Assembly (NCBI RefSeq): GCF_011044255.1
Contig: NZ_CP049107.1
Location: 3,655,001-3,719,000, forward strand
Direction of reading: 5' to 3'
From: Rhizorhabdus phycosphaerae
Lineage (GTDB): Bacteria; Pseudomonadota; Alphaproteobacteria; Sphingomonadales; Sphingomonadaceae
DNA length: 64,000 nucleotides
Numbering within the stretch: position 1 is the stretch's first letter; each line of letters begins with the position of its first letter. The position numbers and the translations under genes are program-made. Under the pieces are notes generated by a model. That model ran no database searches. It was given only the letters and a program-made list of their open reading frames with translations, and was not told where the DNA came from. Positions 1-8,467 of this stretch are shown here, piece by piece.

Positions 1-1558
1 TGAATTGCAGCACGGTCGTTCCGCTTTCGCGGAGCCTGTCCAGAGCACGGTTCAGACAGTCCGGGGGCAACAGATCATAGAGCGGGGACAGCACCAGCAG
101 CTTGGGGCGTGCGAGCAATGCCGCCGCAAGCTTGAGCGCCATCAGCTCGCCCACCGAGAGCGGCCAGCCCGAACTGGAGATGATCGTATCGAGGCCCTTC
201 TCGAGGCTGCTGATCCGCCCGGCCAGATCGACCGTCTCCAGCACGCCGATCATGCCGTCCTGCGTACCGGATGCGGCCAGGCGCAAATAGTCGCGGATCG
301 ACATCTCCACGAAGCTGGGTCGGTCGAACACCATGATATCGGCGCGCAGCCGGTACATGTCGAAACCCGAAATATCCCCTCCGCCGATCAGGACCATCCC
401 GCGCCTGGCAAGGGTGTGGCGCTTGAGAAGGCGGGACAGGGAGCCTTCCACGCCCGCGGCTGCCATGACGACCAGCTGCTCCCCGCTTTCGATCGCAAAG
501 TCGAAGCGATGATCGCCATATTCGGCACCCCGCAGCTTCACCGATCCGTCGGCCGGTCCGGTCCCGCCGGTCTGCCCCTGTTCCTGCGGGATTTCCCAGA
601 ACAGCGACAGTTCCTCGAGGCCTGCGGCGAACTCGTACAGCGCTTCGAGATAGGTGCCGAACTGCGAGATGCCGTAAAAGACCCCCGAAAGGATCAGCTC
701 TGCCGCGACGAGCTGACCGATCGACAGCTCTCCGCGGATGATCAGCCATCCCCCAAGCGCGAGCAGCGTGGCGCTGGCCAGCGCGTAGATGAACAGCAGG
801 GCGATCGTTTGGGCGAAGGTGTAGCTGAAATGTTTGCGATGGGCTGCGACATATCCGGCCGTGAGCGCTTCCGAACGCTGGATGGCATGCGTCAGGTGGC
901 GGCTCGATTTATAGAAGCCGTTGGAACTGCCGACGCTTTCGAGCCAGTGCGCCGCACTGTGTTTCGCCTGGCTCTTTTCGACGGCGCTGGAAATCGCGCC
1001 CGACGCCCAGAACTGCCAGACGATGAAAAGGAGCAGCACCAACACGGCGTTGAACGCGAGAAAGAACGGATGGTAGAAACTCGTGACGGCCAGGCCGATG
1101 ATGCCCTGGAGGGCGATGGTGAAGCCGCCGATGATCAGGCTGGGTAGCGCCTTCTGCACCGTCATCAGGTCGAAATAGCGATTGAACAGGTCGCCGCGCA
1201 GCGTGTCGGTGAAGAACGGGTTCTGCGCATGCACCGCGCGCAGCGTGATTTCCGCCACGATCCGCGCGAACCATCGCCGCTCGAACCGCGCCATCACATG
1301 AATCCGGATCGCCGACAATATGCCCGACAGGGCGAGCAGCAGGAACAGGATCAATGACAGGGTGAACAGCGGCGCGGGAAGCGCCGTGTTCGCGACCGAG
1401 TTGATAAGCAGCTGGACCGAGATCGGTGTAGCCAACGACAGCAGAGAGATCGCAACGCCATAAACGGCGGCGATCTTCAGAAAGCCAGCATCGGGCGCGA
1501 GGACGAGCTTGATCCAGCCCCCGAGCGCCCTCACGCCATATTTTTGTCCCGCCACCAT
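1..1558 (-). CDS. ABC transporter membrane/NBD fusion with degenerate ATPase site (partial)
   Basis: About 519 residues are visible and the frame runs off the left edge, so the C-terminus is missing. The ATG at 1558 follows a good GGAGGT ribosome site. The N-terminal half (roughly residues 15-320) is an ABC type-1 exporter membrane domain with several hydrophobic helices. The C-terminal half has the layout of a nucleotide-binding domain, but its motifs are eroded: the Walker A segment reads AAAGVEGSLS with no lysine, the signature reads LSVGE instead of LSGGQ, and Walker B reads LLVLSPLYD with neither the Asp nor the catalytic Glu. It is therefore probably the non-catalytic half of a heteromeric exporter. 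A catalytic partner and a HlyD-type adaptor would be expected outside the window on the left. The substrate is unknown. Confidence 0.85.
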   Translation of the reverse strand, partial: MVAGQKYGVRALGGWIKLVLAPDAGFLKIAAVYGVAISLLSLATPISVQLLINSVANTALPAPLFTLSLILFLLLALSGILSAIRIHVMARFERRWFARIVAEITLRAVHAQNPFFTDTLRGDLFNRYFDLMTVQKALPSLIIGGFTIALQGIIGLAVTSFYHPFFLAFNAVLVLLLFIVWQFWASGAISSAVEKSQAKHSAAHWLESVGSSNGFYKSSRHLTHAIQRSEALTAGYVAAHRKHFSYTFAQTIALLFIYALASATLLALGGWLIIRGELSIGQLVAAELILSGVFYGISQFGTYLEALYEFAAGLEELSLFWEIPQEQGQTGGTGPADGSVKLRGAEYGDHRFDFAIESGEQLVVMAAAGVEGSLSRLLKRHTLARRGMVLIGGGDISGFDMYRLRADIMVFDRPSFVEMSIRDYLRLAASGTQDGMIGVLETVDLAGRISSLEKGLDTIISSSGWPLSVGELMALKLAAALLARPKLLVLSPLYDLLPPDCLNRALDRLRESGTTVLQF

Positions 1559-1669
1559 GACCTCCACGTTCGATGCCCAAAGGTGGTATTGTCGATCGAT
1601 ATGTCTAGCCCGACCTCAGCTATATGTTCGATAGGTATTTCCTATTGGTTGCAGTGCAGCAACTCTTTG

Positions 1670-2560
1670 TCACGCAATCGTTTGTCTCAACATATCCGCG
1701 AGTGCAAGAAAGGCTGGCGCGCGGCCCGACCCGGCGCGCCAGACCAGACCGATCTCGCGATAATAGCGGCCTTGCGCAAAGGGACGGACGACGACGTCGT
1801 CATCCTCGCGGACTTCCTGCCGAACATAGCGTTCGGGCAGCAGGGCGAGGCCCATGCCCATGCCGGCCATCTGCCGGATGGCGTCCAGGCTGGTTCCTTC
1901 ATAATCGCGCAGGACCTGCGCGTCGGCGGCGGCTGCCAGCGCCACGATCTGATCGCTCATCCGATATTCGGGCTGCAGCGTGAGGAGTCCGCGTCCGCGC
2001 AGATCGTCGAGCCCTATATTGTCGGCACCACGCAGCGGATCGTCCGCCGCCATGGCGATCAGCAGCGGCTCCCGGAACAGCGATTCAATGTGCAGATTTC
2101 CGCCGTCCACCGGCAATTGCACCAGAATGACGTCGTGGATCCCGCTCAGCAGATGTTCGGTCAGCTTGTTGGGCAGGCCCTCGCGGACATGCACCCTTAG
2201 CGAAGGGCTGACCAAATGCAGCCGCGCCACGACCTGCGGCAGCACATAAGGCCCGAGTGTCGGGCTGACGCCCAGCCGGATCGTCCCGACCAGCGGATCG
2301 TCCGACCGCCGCGCGGTCGCGAGGAAATTGTCGACCTCCAGCAGGACCCGCCGGGCGGCTGCCACCGCTTCCCGCCCAAGTGGCGTCAGGATCGCCCGTC
2401 GGCCGCGTTCGACCAGGCGTCCGTTCAGGAGCCGCTCGACCTGATGAATCTGCTCCGAAAAGCTGGGCTGCGACACGCCTTCCGCCGCTGCCCCCCGCGT
2501 GAAGCTGCCATGGTCGGCCAGGGCGACGAGGTAGCGGAGTTGCCTCAGGGTCGGGTTCAT
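1670..2560 (-). CDS. LysR-family transcriptional regulator, OxyR-like N-terminus
   Basis: 296 residues with an N-terminal winged HTH (about 1-60, starting MNPTLRQLRYLVALADHGSF) and a LysR substrate-binding domain (about 90-295). The HTH resembles the OxyR branch, but the protein contains no cysteine, so it cannot use the OxyR disulfide switch and should sense a small-molecule ligand instead. The ATG at 2560 is preceded by AAGGAGAGG. It lies 57 bp downstream of the EmrB-type pump on the same strand, so it is probably co-transcribed with the pump and may regulate it. That link is inferred from context. Confidence 0.88.
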   Translation of the reverse strand: MNPTLRQLRYLVALADHGSFTRGAAAEGVSQPSFSEQIHQVERLLNGRLVERGRRAILTPLGREAVAAARRVLLEVDNFLATARRSDDPLVGTIRLGVSPTLGPYVLPQVVARLHLVSPSLRVHVREGLPNKLTEHLLSGIHDVILVQLPVDGGNLHIESLFREPLLIAMAADDPLRGADNIGLDDLRGRGLLTLQPEYRMSDQIVALAAAADAQVLRDYEGTSLDAIRQMAGMGMGLALLPERYVRQEVREDDDVVVRPFAQGRYYREIGLVWRAGSGRAPAFLALADMLRQTIA

Positions 2561-2617
2561 CCCCTCTCCTTAGCGCAGCGATCGTTCCGGCAGAAGGACG
2601 ATGGCACGAAAGCCGAT

Positions 2618-4150
2618 TCAGTGCGCCGCGCTGGTGTCGACGTCCGCGGGCGGCCGGGGGGAGAGCCAGATTACCAATGCCGCCATGGCGAAGATCGCCG
2701 TGGAGGCGACGAACAGCTGGGTTGTCGCCAGCGCGGCCGCCTCCTGATCGACCAGCCGCTCGATCGTCGCCAGCGCCTGGTCCAGCGTCATACCCATCGA
2801 TGACAGGATCGACTGGGTGTCCGCCGGTTGCAGCTTGGCGACGATGTCGTTGCGCGCGACCCGGGTACTGTCGTCCCACCAGGAGGTGGAGATCGAGGTC
2901 GCGACGGCGCCTGCCATCGTCCGCAGGAAGTTCATCACGCCGGCGGCCGAAGCGGTTTCCTCCGGATCGACGGCGCCGAGCGCGATGATCGTCACCGGCA
3001 CGATGAAGAAGGGCAGCCCGAATCCCTGCATCAGCTGGGGCAGGGCAAGCGTCCAGAAGTCGGCGTCGCTGGTCCACATCGCTCGCGGTATGCAGGAGAG
3101 CCCCATCGCGAGGATGCCGAAGCAGACGATGGCGCGCGGATCATATTTCTCGGTCAGCTTCGCCGCGACGGGCGACATGAAAACGGCCAGCACGCCGGTG
3201 AAGGCGGTCGTGTAGCCGGCCCAGGTCGCGGTATAGCCTATGCTCGTCTGGAGCCATTGCGGGATGATCACCGCCGAGGCGAAGAAGGTTCCGAAGGCGA
3301 AAGCGAGGCTTGCCACCGCTACCGAAAAGCCCCGATGCCGGAATACCCGGATATTGACGATCGGTTCCCTCTCCGTGACCTCCCAGATCACGAAGACCAC
3401 GAAGCCGATCACCGCGACGATCCCCAGGCCGACGATGAAGCCGTCTTCGAACCAGTCATGCTCACGGCCGAGGTCGAGCATCAGCTGCAGCGCACCGATC
3501 CACAAGATGAGGAGGACGAGACCGATCGTGTCGACCCCCAGCTTGACCCGGATCGTTTCGGACTTCGTCAGCATGATCGTCGCACCGGCTGCGCAGAAGA
3601 GCGCGACCGGAATGTTGATGAAGAAGATCCAGTTCCACGACCAGTTGTCGCTGATGACGCCGCCGAGAATCGGCCCGAGGACGGGTGCCACGACCGTTGT
3701 CATCGCCCAGATTCCCATGGCCTGCCCATGTTGCTCCTTCGGAAAGATGCGCAGGAGCAGGGTCTGGCTCAGGGGCATCAGCGGACCGCCGCACAGGCCC
3801 TGGCCGACGCGGCAGACGACGAGCATGGTCAGGGTGGTCGAAACACCGCAGAGAACGGAGAAGAGCCCGAACCCCAGCATGGCGACGGAGAAGGTGCGGA
3901 CTGCCCCGAAGCGCATCGCCAGCCACCCGGTCAGCGGCACGCAGATCGCCTCCGCTACCGCATAGGAGGTGATGATCCACGTGCCCTGAGAGGCGGATAT
4001 ACCCAACGAGCCGGCGATATGCGGCACCGAGACATTGGCGATCGTGGTGTCGAGCACGACCATGAAATTGGCGAGCGCGAGGATGATTCCCGCAGCCAGC
4101 AGGCGGCCGCCCCTCAGCGTTTCGGCCGGAACATCATTGGGTGCCATCAC
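2618..4150 (-). CDS. EmrB/QacA-type MFS drug efflux transporter (DHA2, 14 TM)
   Basis: 510 residues with the DHA2 layout of about 14 membrane segments. The early motif LANFMVVLDTTIANVSVPHIAGSL in TM1 matches EmrB/FarB proteins, and the TM5-region motif APVLGPILGGVI is the antiporter motif C. It is expected to export hydrophobic or cationic compounds by proton antiport in the inner membrane. No EmrA/HlyD adaptor gene is adjacent, so it either works alone or uses an unlinked adaptor. Upstream (4184-4260) lie two near-identical operator-like palindromes, which suggests repressor control. The LysR gene follows on the same strand. Confidence 0.9.
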   Translation of the reverse strand: MMAPNDVPAETLRGGRLLAAGIILALANFMVVLDTTIANVSVPHIAGSLGISASQGTWIITSYAVAEAICVPLTGWLAMRFGAVRTFSVAMLGFGLFSVLCGVSTTLTMLVVCRVGQGLCGGPLMPLSQTLLLRIFPKEQHGQAMGIWAMTTVVAPVLGPILGGVISDNWSWNWIFFINIPVALFCAAGATIMLTKSETIRVKLGVDTIGLVLLILWIGALQLMLDLGREHDWFEDGFIVGLGIVAVIGFVVFVIWEVTEREPIVNIRVFRHRGFSVAVASLAFAFGTFFASAVIIPQWLQTSIGYTATWAGYTTAFTGVLAVFMSPVAAKLTEKYDPRAIVCFGILAMGLSCIPRAMWTSDADFWTLALPQLMQGFGLPFFIVPVTIIALGAVDPEETASAAGVMNFLRTMAGAVATSISTSWWDDSTRVARNDIVAKLQPADTQSILSSMGMTLDQALATIERLVDQEAAALATTQLFVASTAIFAMAALVIWLSPRPPADVDTSAAH

Positions 4151-4183
4151 CGGACTCCGGAAGCGGGCTGCATGTCGAATCCT

Positions 4184-4260
4184 GTACTATGAGGTACAGT
4201 TTTCGCCCTGCCGTGCTTCCGGCGCTCTGTCAATCATTACGTACTGTTGAGTACAGTTTT
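4184..4260 (-). promoter_or_regulatory. Two operator-like GTAC-N6-GTAC sites upstream of the efflux gene
   Basis: Site 1 (4184-4203) and site 2 (4241-4260) share the frame GTACT-N5-GTACAGTTTT, differing only in the central five bases, and start 57 bp apart. Each is a short inverted repeat (GTAC is self-complementary) followed by the same AGTTTT tail. They occupy the only intergenic space upstream of the EmrB-type gene. A TTGACA hexamer lies between them on the minus strand (4233-4228), though no convincing -10 follows at 17 bp. The arrangement fits a TetR- or MarR-type repressor. The regulator is not identified. Confidence 0.5.
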
Positions 4261-4270
4261 TTGGTGTTGG

Positions 4271-5542
4271 TCAGTCGCTCCGGACGAAACGCGCGACGAA
4301 AAAGCCATCGCCGCCGCCCTTGTCGGCAAGCGCCCCCGGCCGCACGCGTACGCGGCCGACCTTGTCCGGTGCGATTCCCTCCGGAAGCTCGTCGATGTGC
4401 ACCGGGTCGATGCGCCACTCCGGACGCCCGGCCAGGAAACCCTTGGCGACTTGCTCGCCCTCGTCCGCTTCCAGCGAACAGACCGCGTAGATCAGGCGCC
4501 CGCCCGGTGCGACCAGCGAGGCGGCGTGGGCGATCAGCCGATGCTGGAGCTCCGCCGCGTCCCGGGTGATCGCTGCCGTTGCCCGGTGCAGCACGTCGGG
4601 ATGTCGGCGAAAGATGCCCGTGGCCGAACAGGGCGCGTCGAGCAGCACCGCATCGAACGGGGTGTCGGCTGCGAAGTCGGTCGCGTCGGCCACGTGGATC
4701 GCAGCCGAAAGGCCGGTTCGCTGCAGATTTTCCCGCAGCCGTTCTAGCCGGGGTTCGGACTGGTCCACCGCCGTGACGCGCCAGCCGGCGGCCGCGAGTT
4801 GCATCGTCTTGCCGCCCGGTGCTGCGCAGAGGTCGAGAACCGTCCGCCCTTCGCCCGCTCCTGCCAGCCGCGCTGGGAGGCTCGCGGCGATGTCCTGAAC
4901 CCACCACACGCCGTCGTCATAGCCGGGCAGGTCCACGATCCGGCGCCCGGAGGCTATGCGGACATGGCCCGGCTGCAGGCTGATGCCGTCCAGACGCTGC
5001 GCCCAGAGCGCGCTGTCTTCGCCGGGTTTCAGGCTGAGGTCGATAGGCGGGGGGGCGCCAAGCGACAGGCGGGCGGCCTCGACGGCGTCGTTTCCCCAGC
5101 TCTGCCGCCAACGCTCGGCCACCGCCGCAGGCAGGTGGGGCGGATCGGGCAGGGCGGTTCCCTCGCGCATCGTGCGGCTGAACACGGCGTGGATCAGCTT
5201 GCGCGGGCCGCCATCCGCCAAGGGCAGAACGGTGGTGATCGCCGCATGGTCCGGGGTCTTGAGCGCCAGTGCCTGGACGAGAGCGATCCTGAGCAGCATC
5301 CGCGCCTTCGAGTCGGGCGGTAGCGGTCGCTCGGTCGCACTGTCGATCAGCCGGTCGAGATCGTCGAGCCGCCGCAGCGTCTCGGCGGCGATGGCATGGG
5401 CGAAGGCGCGATCGTCGCCACGGTCGAGTTCGGCGCAGGCGCCGTCCATCGCCGCCTCGAGCGGGACGCCGCGCCGCAGCACGGCATCGAGGAGCTTCAA
5501 CGCCGCGAGGCGGGTGGGGGTGCCGGGAGGAGAGTTGTTCAC
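4271..5542 (-). CDS. rsmB: RsmB/NOP-family 16S rRNA (cytosine-C5) methyltransferase
   Basis: 423 residues. The N-terminal third (about 10-125) is a NusB-like RNA-binding domain. The C-terminal part is the SAM-dependent methyltransferase, with the SAM motif DLCAAPGGKT (237-246) and the two cysteines of m5C methyltransferases, C305 in DAPCSATG and C355 in AVCSLEADEGE. It is expected to methylate cytosine in 16S rRNA using SAM. Length and domain order are typical for RsmB. It is a stand-alone gene; the next minus-strand gene, htpX, reads toward it and ends at 5613, 70 bp before its start. Confidence 0.9.
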   Translation of the reverse strand: MNNSPPGTPTRLAALKLLDAVLRRGVPLEAAMDGACAELDRGDDRAFAHAIAAETLRRLDDLDRLIDSATERPLPPDSKARMLLRIALVQALALKTPDHAAITTVLPLADGGPRKLIHAVFSRTMREGTALPDPPHLPAAVAERWRQSWGNDAVEAARLSLGAPPPIDLSLKPGEDSALWAQRLDGISLQPGHVRIASGRRIVDLPGYDDGVWWVQDIAASLPARLAGAGEGRTVLDLCAAPGGKTMQLAAAGWRVTAVDQSEPRLERLRENLQRTGLSAAIHVADATDFAADTPFDAVLLDAPCSATGIFRRHPDVLHRATAAITRDAAELQHRLIAHAASLVAPGGRLIYAVCSLEADEGEQVAKGFLAGRPEWRIDPVHIDELPEGIAPDKVGRVRVRPGALADKGGGDGFFVARFVRSD

Positions 5543-5612
5543 CGACCAGCCCTTAGTCGCTGGAACGGAGAGGGGGAAGCCGGTGCCGCCTTCCCTTCAT
5601 TGGCCCCGTCCG

Positions 5613-6581
5613 TCAGCGGCGGCGATTGGGGTCCAGCGCACTGCCCCGGGGACGCGCCTTCGGTACCGAGGGCACGGCGCCGTTCCGAGCCGGCGGCGGG
5701 GCCGGACGATCGAGGGGCGGCATCGCTCGCGTCGGAAGGCTGCCCATGGCGCGGGCGATGTCCTGCAACTGCGCGATGCGGTTCTCGGTCGCCGGGTGGG
5801 TGGAAAAGAGACTGTCGCCGCCCCGGCTCAGGCCGGGCACGATATATAGGGCGGACGCCGCCGGGTTCCGCTCCGCGACAGGGTTGGGAATCTGCGCTGC
5901 GCCATGAGCGAGCTTCGCCAGGGCCGAGGCGAGAGCATGCGGCTTGCCCGATATCTCGGCGGCGCCACGATCGGCGCCATATTCACGGCCCCGGCTGATC
6001 GCCATCTGAACGATCATCGCGGCGAAGGGTGCGACGAACACCGCAAGGATGGTCGCGAGCACCTGCCCGCCGTCGCGATCGCGGCCACCGCCGAAGAACA
6101 GGCCGAAATTGGCGAGCATCGAGATCGCGCCCGCAATGGTGGCGGTCATCGTCATGATCAGCGTGTCGCGGTTGCGGACATGGGCGAGCTCATGCGCCAT
6201 CACGCCCTCGATCTCGTCGCGGTCGAGAATCGCGAGCAGGCCGGTGGTCGCGGCCACCGCCGCATGCGCCGGGTCGCGGCCTGTGGCAAAGGCGTTGGGA
6301 TGCTCGCTGTCGATAACATAGACCTTGGGCATCGGCATGTTCGCGCGGCGGGCGAGGCTGTGAACGAGGCCGACGAGTTCGGGGCAGTTGCCGGCGTCCA
6401 CTTCACGGGCGCCATGCATTTTCAGGACTATCTTGTCGGCGTTCCAATAGGTGAACAGGTTCATCCCGGCAGCGATGACGAGCGCGACCATCGCACCGCC
6501 CGATCCGCCGATCGTGAAGCCCAGCGCCATGAACAGCGCTGTCAGCGCCGCCAGAAGCATCGTGGTCCTGAACATGTTCAT
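5613..6581 (-). CDS. htpX: HtpX-type M48 membrane zinc metalloprotease
   Basis: I chose the ATG at 6581 ([17 protein letters not shown]) because it matches family N-termini; a longer in-frame extension to 6806 overlaps the divergent DUF1674 gene and looks non-coding. GAGGAG lies about 10 nt upstream. 322 residues: two N-terminal membrane helices (about 5-45), then the zinc motif HELAH (130-134) and further hydrophobic segments near 145-190. The C-terminus carries a Pro/Ala/Arg-rich tail. HtpX degrades misfolded inner-membrane proteins with FtsH-type quality control. Transcribed divergently from the DUF1674 gene. Confidence 0.92.
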   Translation of the reverse strand: MNMFRTTMLLAALTALFMALGFTIGGSGGAMVALVIAAGMNLFTYWNADKIVLKMHGAREVDAGNCPELVGLVHSLARRANMPMPKVYVIDSEHPNAFATGRDPAHAAVAATTGLLAILDRDEIEGVMAHELAHVRNRDTLIMTMTATIAGAISMLANFGLFFGGGRDRDGGQVLATILAVFVAPFAAMIVQMAISRGREYGADRGAAEISGKPHALASALAKLAHGAAQIPNPVAERNPAASALYIVPGLSRGGDSLFSTHPATENRIAQLQDIARAMGSLPTRAMPPLDRPAPPPARNGAVPSVPKARPRGSALDPNRRR

Positions 6582-6681
6582 CTTGTCATCGCTCCTCGGG
6601 ATGACAATGTGGGGGACATGGCCCCCCGGTTCAATCGCAGGTCGAGCGATCCGGGGGCAACGCCAGCAAGGGAAAGTAGAG

Positions 6682-6852
6682 ATGGCCGGAAATCGCCCAC
6701 CACATGTCAAGGCTCCCGCACATCTGTCGCCGAGCCCGCCCGTTCCCGAGCCGGAGGAGGTCCGGCCGGCGGCTGAGTCGGGTGGTCGCGACGGTCCGGA
6801 TCCCACACGCTATGGCGACTGGGAGCTCAAGGGTATCGCCGTCGATTTCTGA
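6682..6852 (+). CDS. DUF1674 protein, SDHAF4-like succinate dehydrogenase assembly factor
   Basis: A 56-residue gene starting at ATG 6682. Its C-terminus, [22 protein letters not shown], carries the family signature ([20 protein letters not shown]) of DUF1674/SDHAF4. In mitochondria this family binds flavinated SdhA before complex II assembly; the bacterial role is inferred by homology. The N-terminal 30 residues are Pro-rich and poorly conserved, as usual. It lies between divergent htpX and the convergent membrane-protein gene ending at 6858, so it is probably monocistronic. Confidence 0.88.
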   Translation: MAGNRPPHVKAPAHLSPSPPVPEPEEVRPAAESGGRDGPDPTRYGDWELKGIAVDF

Positions 6853-6857
6853 TCGCG

Positions 6858-7778
6858 TCAGCGCGCCGAGAGCGGAGCCGGCGGAACCTGCGTAGCAGAT
6901 AGGGCAGGAGCGGCCGTCCGTGCCGGGCTCGCCGGCAGGGCGGGCTCGAGCAGGGCGGCGCTCTCGATGCGATCGAGCGCAGCCCGCGCCTGGACATAGC
7001 GTCGCGCTTCCGCGATCCAGCCTGCCGCCGAGGCCCGAGCGGGCAGGCGCGCGATCTCCGCAAGCGCCTTTTCCACATTGCCGGAAGCCAGCGCATCCTG
7101 CGCGCGGGCGAAGCGGTCGACCGGCGCGGCCGATGGGACGCCGGCCTTGCGGATGACGATCAGTCCGTCGATCTCGCGCCGGACCGCATCGAGCCAGCTT
7201 TCGTCCTCGGCCCCCGCCTCCAGCTGCGGGCGCAGGGCTTCGAGCTGGTCGCGGAGCATGTCGGCGGTGACCGGCTGGCGGCTGGCGCTGATCACGGTTG
7301 CCACGGCGCGGGGATCGGCGCCGGCGAATTTCTCGCGCAGGATGCCTTCGAGATAGCCGAGGGGGGCTCCCCGGTCGATCGCCCGGCGTGCGGCGAAGGC
7401 GATCAGAAGGCGTTCGGCGCGCATCGCCTCGCTGCTCGCGGCGGCGGTGCGTTCATCGATATCCTCGACCTTTTCCTCGATCTGGCCGATCCGCTGATCG
7501 ATGATCGTCTCGACCACGGCCGCTGCCGGCGGCGGAGCGATATTGCCGAGCGTCGGTGGCACCTGCGGTGCGGCGGGCGGGACAATGACGGGAACCGTGG
7601 GTTTGACGAAGTCCGACAGCTCGTCATAGCGATAGAACAGCCATGCCATGGTCGCCATGCCGATCAGGACGGCGAAGATCAGTGCCAGCAGGATCGGCAG
7701 GATCGGCCGGCGGCGGCGCCCATAGGGTTCGGCTGTTTCTTGCATCGTCGGCTCGTTTCGTTCGCTACTGGTGGCCAT
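6858..7778 (-). CDS. Mitofilin/HemX-like inner-membrane protein downstream of hemD
   Basis: 306 residues from the ATG at 7778, which overlaps the hemD stop as TAATG; an in-frame ATG nine bases earlier is possible. One membrane helix (about 24-48, PILPILLALIFAVLIGMATMAWLFY) is preceded by an RRRR positive patch. Then come a Pro-rich linker, a coiled-coil-prone segment (about 85-125) and an Ala/Arg-rich helical domain. This is the usual third gene of the alphaproteobacterial hemC-hemD block and resembles COG4223/mitofilin proteins. A direct enzymatic role is not evident; a scaffold role is an inference from the family. Confidence 0.75.
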   Translation of the reverse strand: MATSSERNEPTMQETAEPYGRRRRPILPILLALIFAVLIGMATMAWLFYRYDELSDFVKPTVPVIVPPAAPQVPPTLGNIAPPPAAAVVETIIDQRIGQIEEKVEDIDERTAAASSEAMRAERLLIAFAARRAIDRGAPLGYLEGILREKFAGADPRAVATVISASRQPVTADMLRDQLEALRPQLEAGAEDESWLDAVRREIDGLIVIRKAGVPSAAPVDRFARAQDALASGNVEKALAEIARLPARASAAGWIAEARRYVQARAALDRIESAALLEPALPASPARTAAPALSATQVPPAPLSAR

Positions 7779-8467
7779 TATTGGCACAGCCGCGCCGCAG
7801 CCGCCAGAAGGGCGGCATCATCGGGCTTGTCGGCGGCGGCGCAGACGGCCCAGCCCTGGCCGGTGGCCTCGAGCACCGCCGGCGCGAGCGCCGCGATCCC
7901 GATCGTCGACCGGTCCAGCCCGGCCTCGTCCGCAAGCTGTGCGAAACGCTCCGCCGCCCTGCCCGAATGGAGAAGCACGACCGCCCCGCCCGCGCGCAGC
8001 GCCGCCTCGGCCTTCTCGCTCAACCGTCCGGCCGCAGCGCTGCGATAGACCAGGCGACGGTCGAGCCGGATGTCCGGATGCTCGCTGTCGCGATGGTCTT
8101 CGCCCGCCAGATGCAGTGCGGAGGAAATGCCCTCGGCGGCGGCGGTCTGCATCATCGCCGCCGCATCGCCGCGCCCGGTGCGGATCTGGGCGAAGCCTGC
8201 GGATTTGAGCGCGCGCGCCGTCGCCGCCCCGACCGCATAGGCGGGCATATCGCGATAGCGCGCCAGTGCTTTGCCGGCCTGCCGCACTGCATTGGCGCTG
8301 GTGACGAAAAGCGCGTCGTAATCGGCGGCGGGCGGCGCTTCCCAGGCGAGCGGTTCGATATGGAAGATCGGGCTGACGATCGGCCGCCAGCCCTGGTCCA
8401 GGGCGCTGCGGGCGGTGATGCCGGCGCCGGGCTCGGGCCGCAGGATGACGAGTGGACGGCGGCTCAT
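7778..8467 (-). CDS. hemD: Uroporphyrinogen-III synthase
   Basis: 229 residues starting MSRRPLVILRPEPGAG at the ATG at 8467, which overlaps the hemC stop by 4 bp (ATGA). The start replaces a longer in-frame extension lying inside hemC. It shows the two-domain HemD pattern, with the conserved early segment RPEPGAG and the FVTSANAVR motif at about 55-63. The enzyme closes hydroxymethylbilane to uroporphyrinogen III with D-ring inversion. Sequence conservation in HemD is low, so the assignment leans on these motifs plus coupling to hemC. Confidence 0.9.
   Translation of the reverse strand: MSRRPLVILRPEPGAGITARSALDQGWRPIVSPIFHIEPLAWEAPPAADYDALFVTSANAVRQAGKALARYRDMPAYAVGAATARALKSAGFAQIRTGRGDAAAMMQTAAAEGISSALHLAGEDHRDSEHPDIRLDRRLVYRSAAAGRLSEKAEAALRAGGAVVLLHSGRAAERFAQLADEAGLDRSTIGIAALAPAVLEATGQGWAVCAAADKPDDAALLAAAARLCQ

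Noticed and set aside
5-1147. 380-codon plus-strand frame at the left edge
   Set aside because: The minus-strand ABC gene has a ribosome site, membrane helices and an NBD-like order; the plus frame is a shadow.
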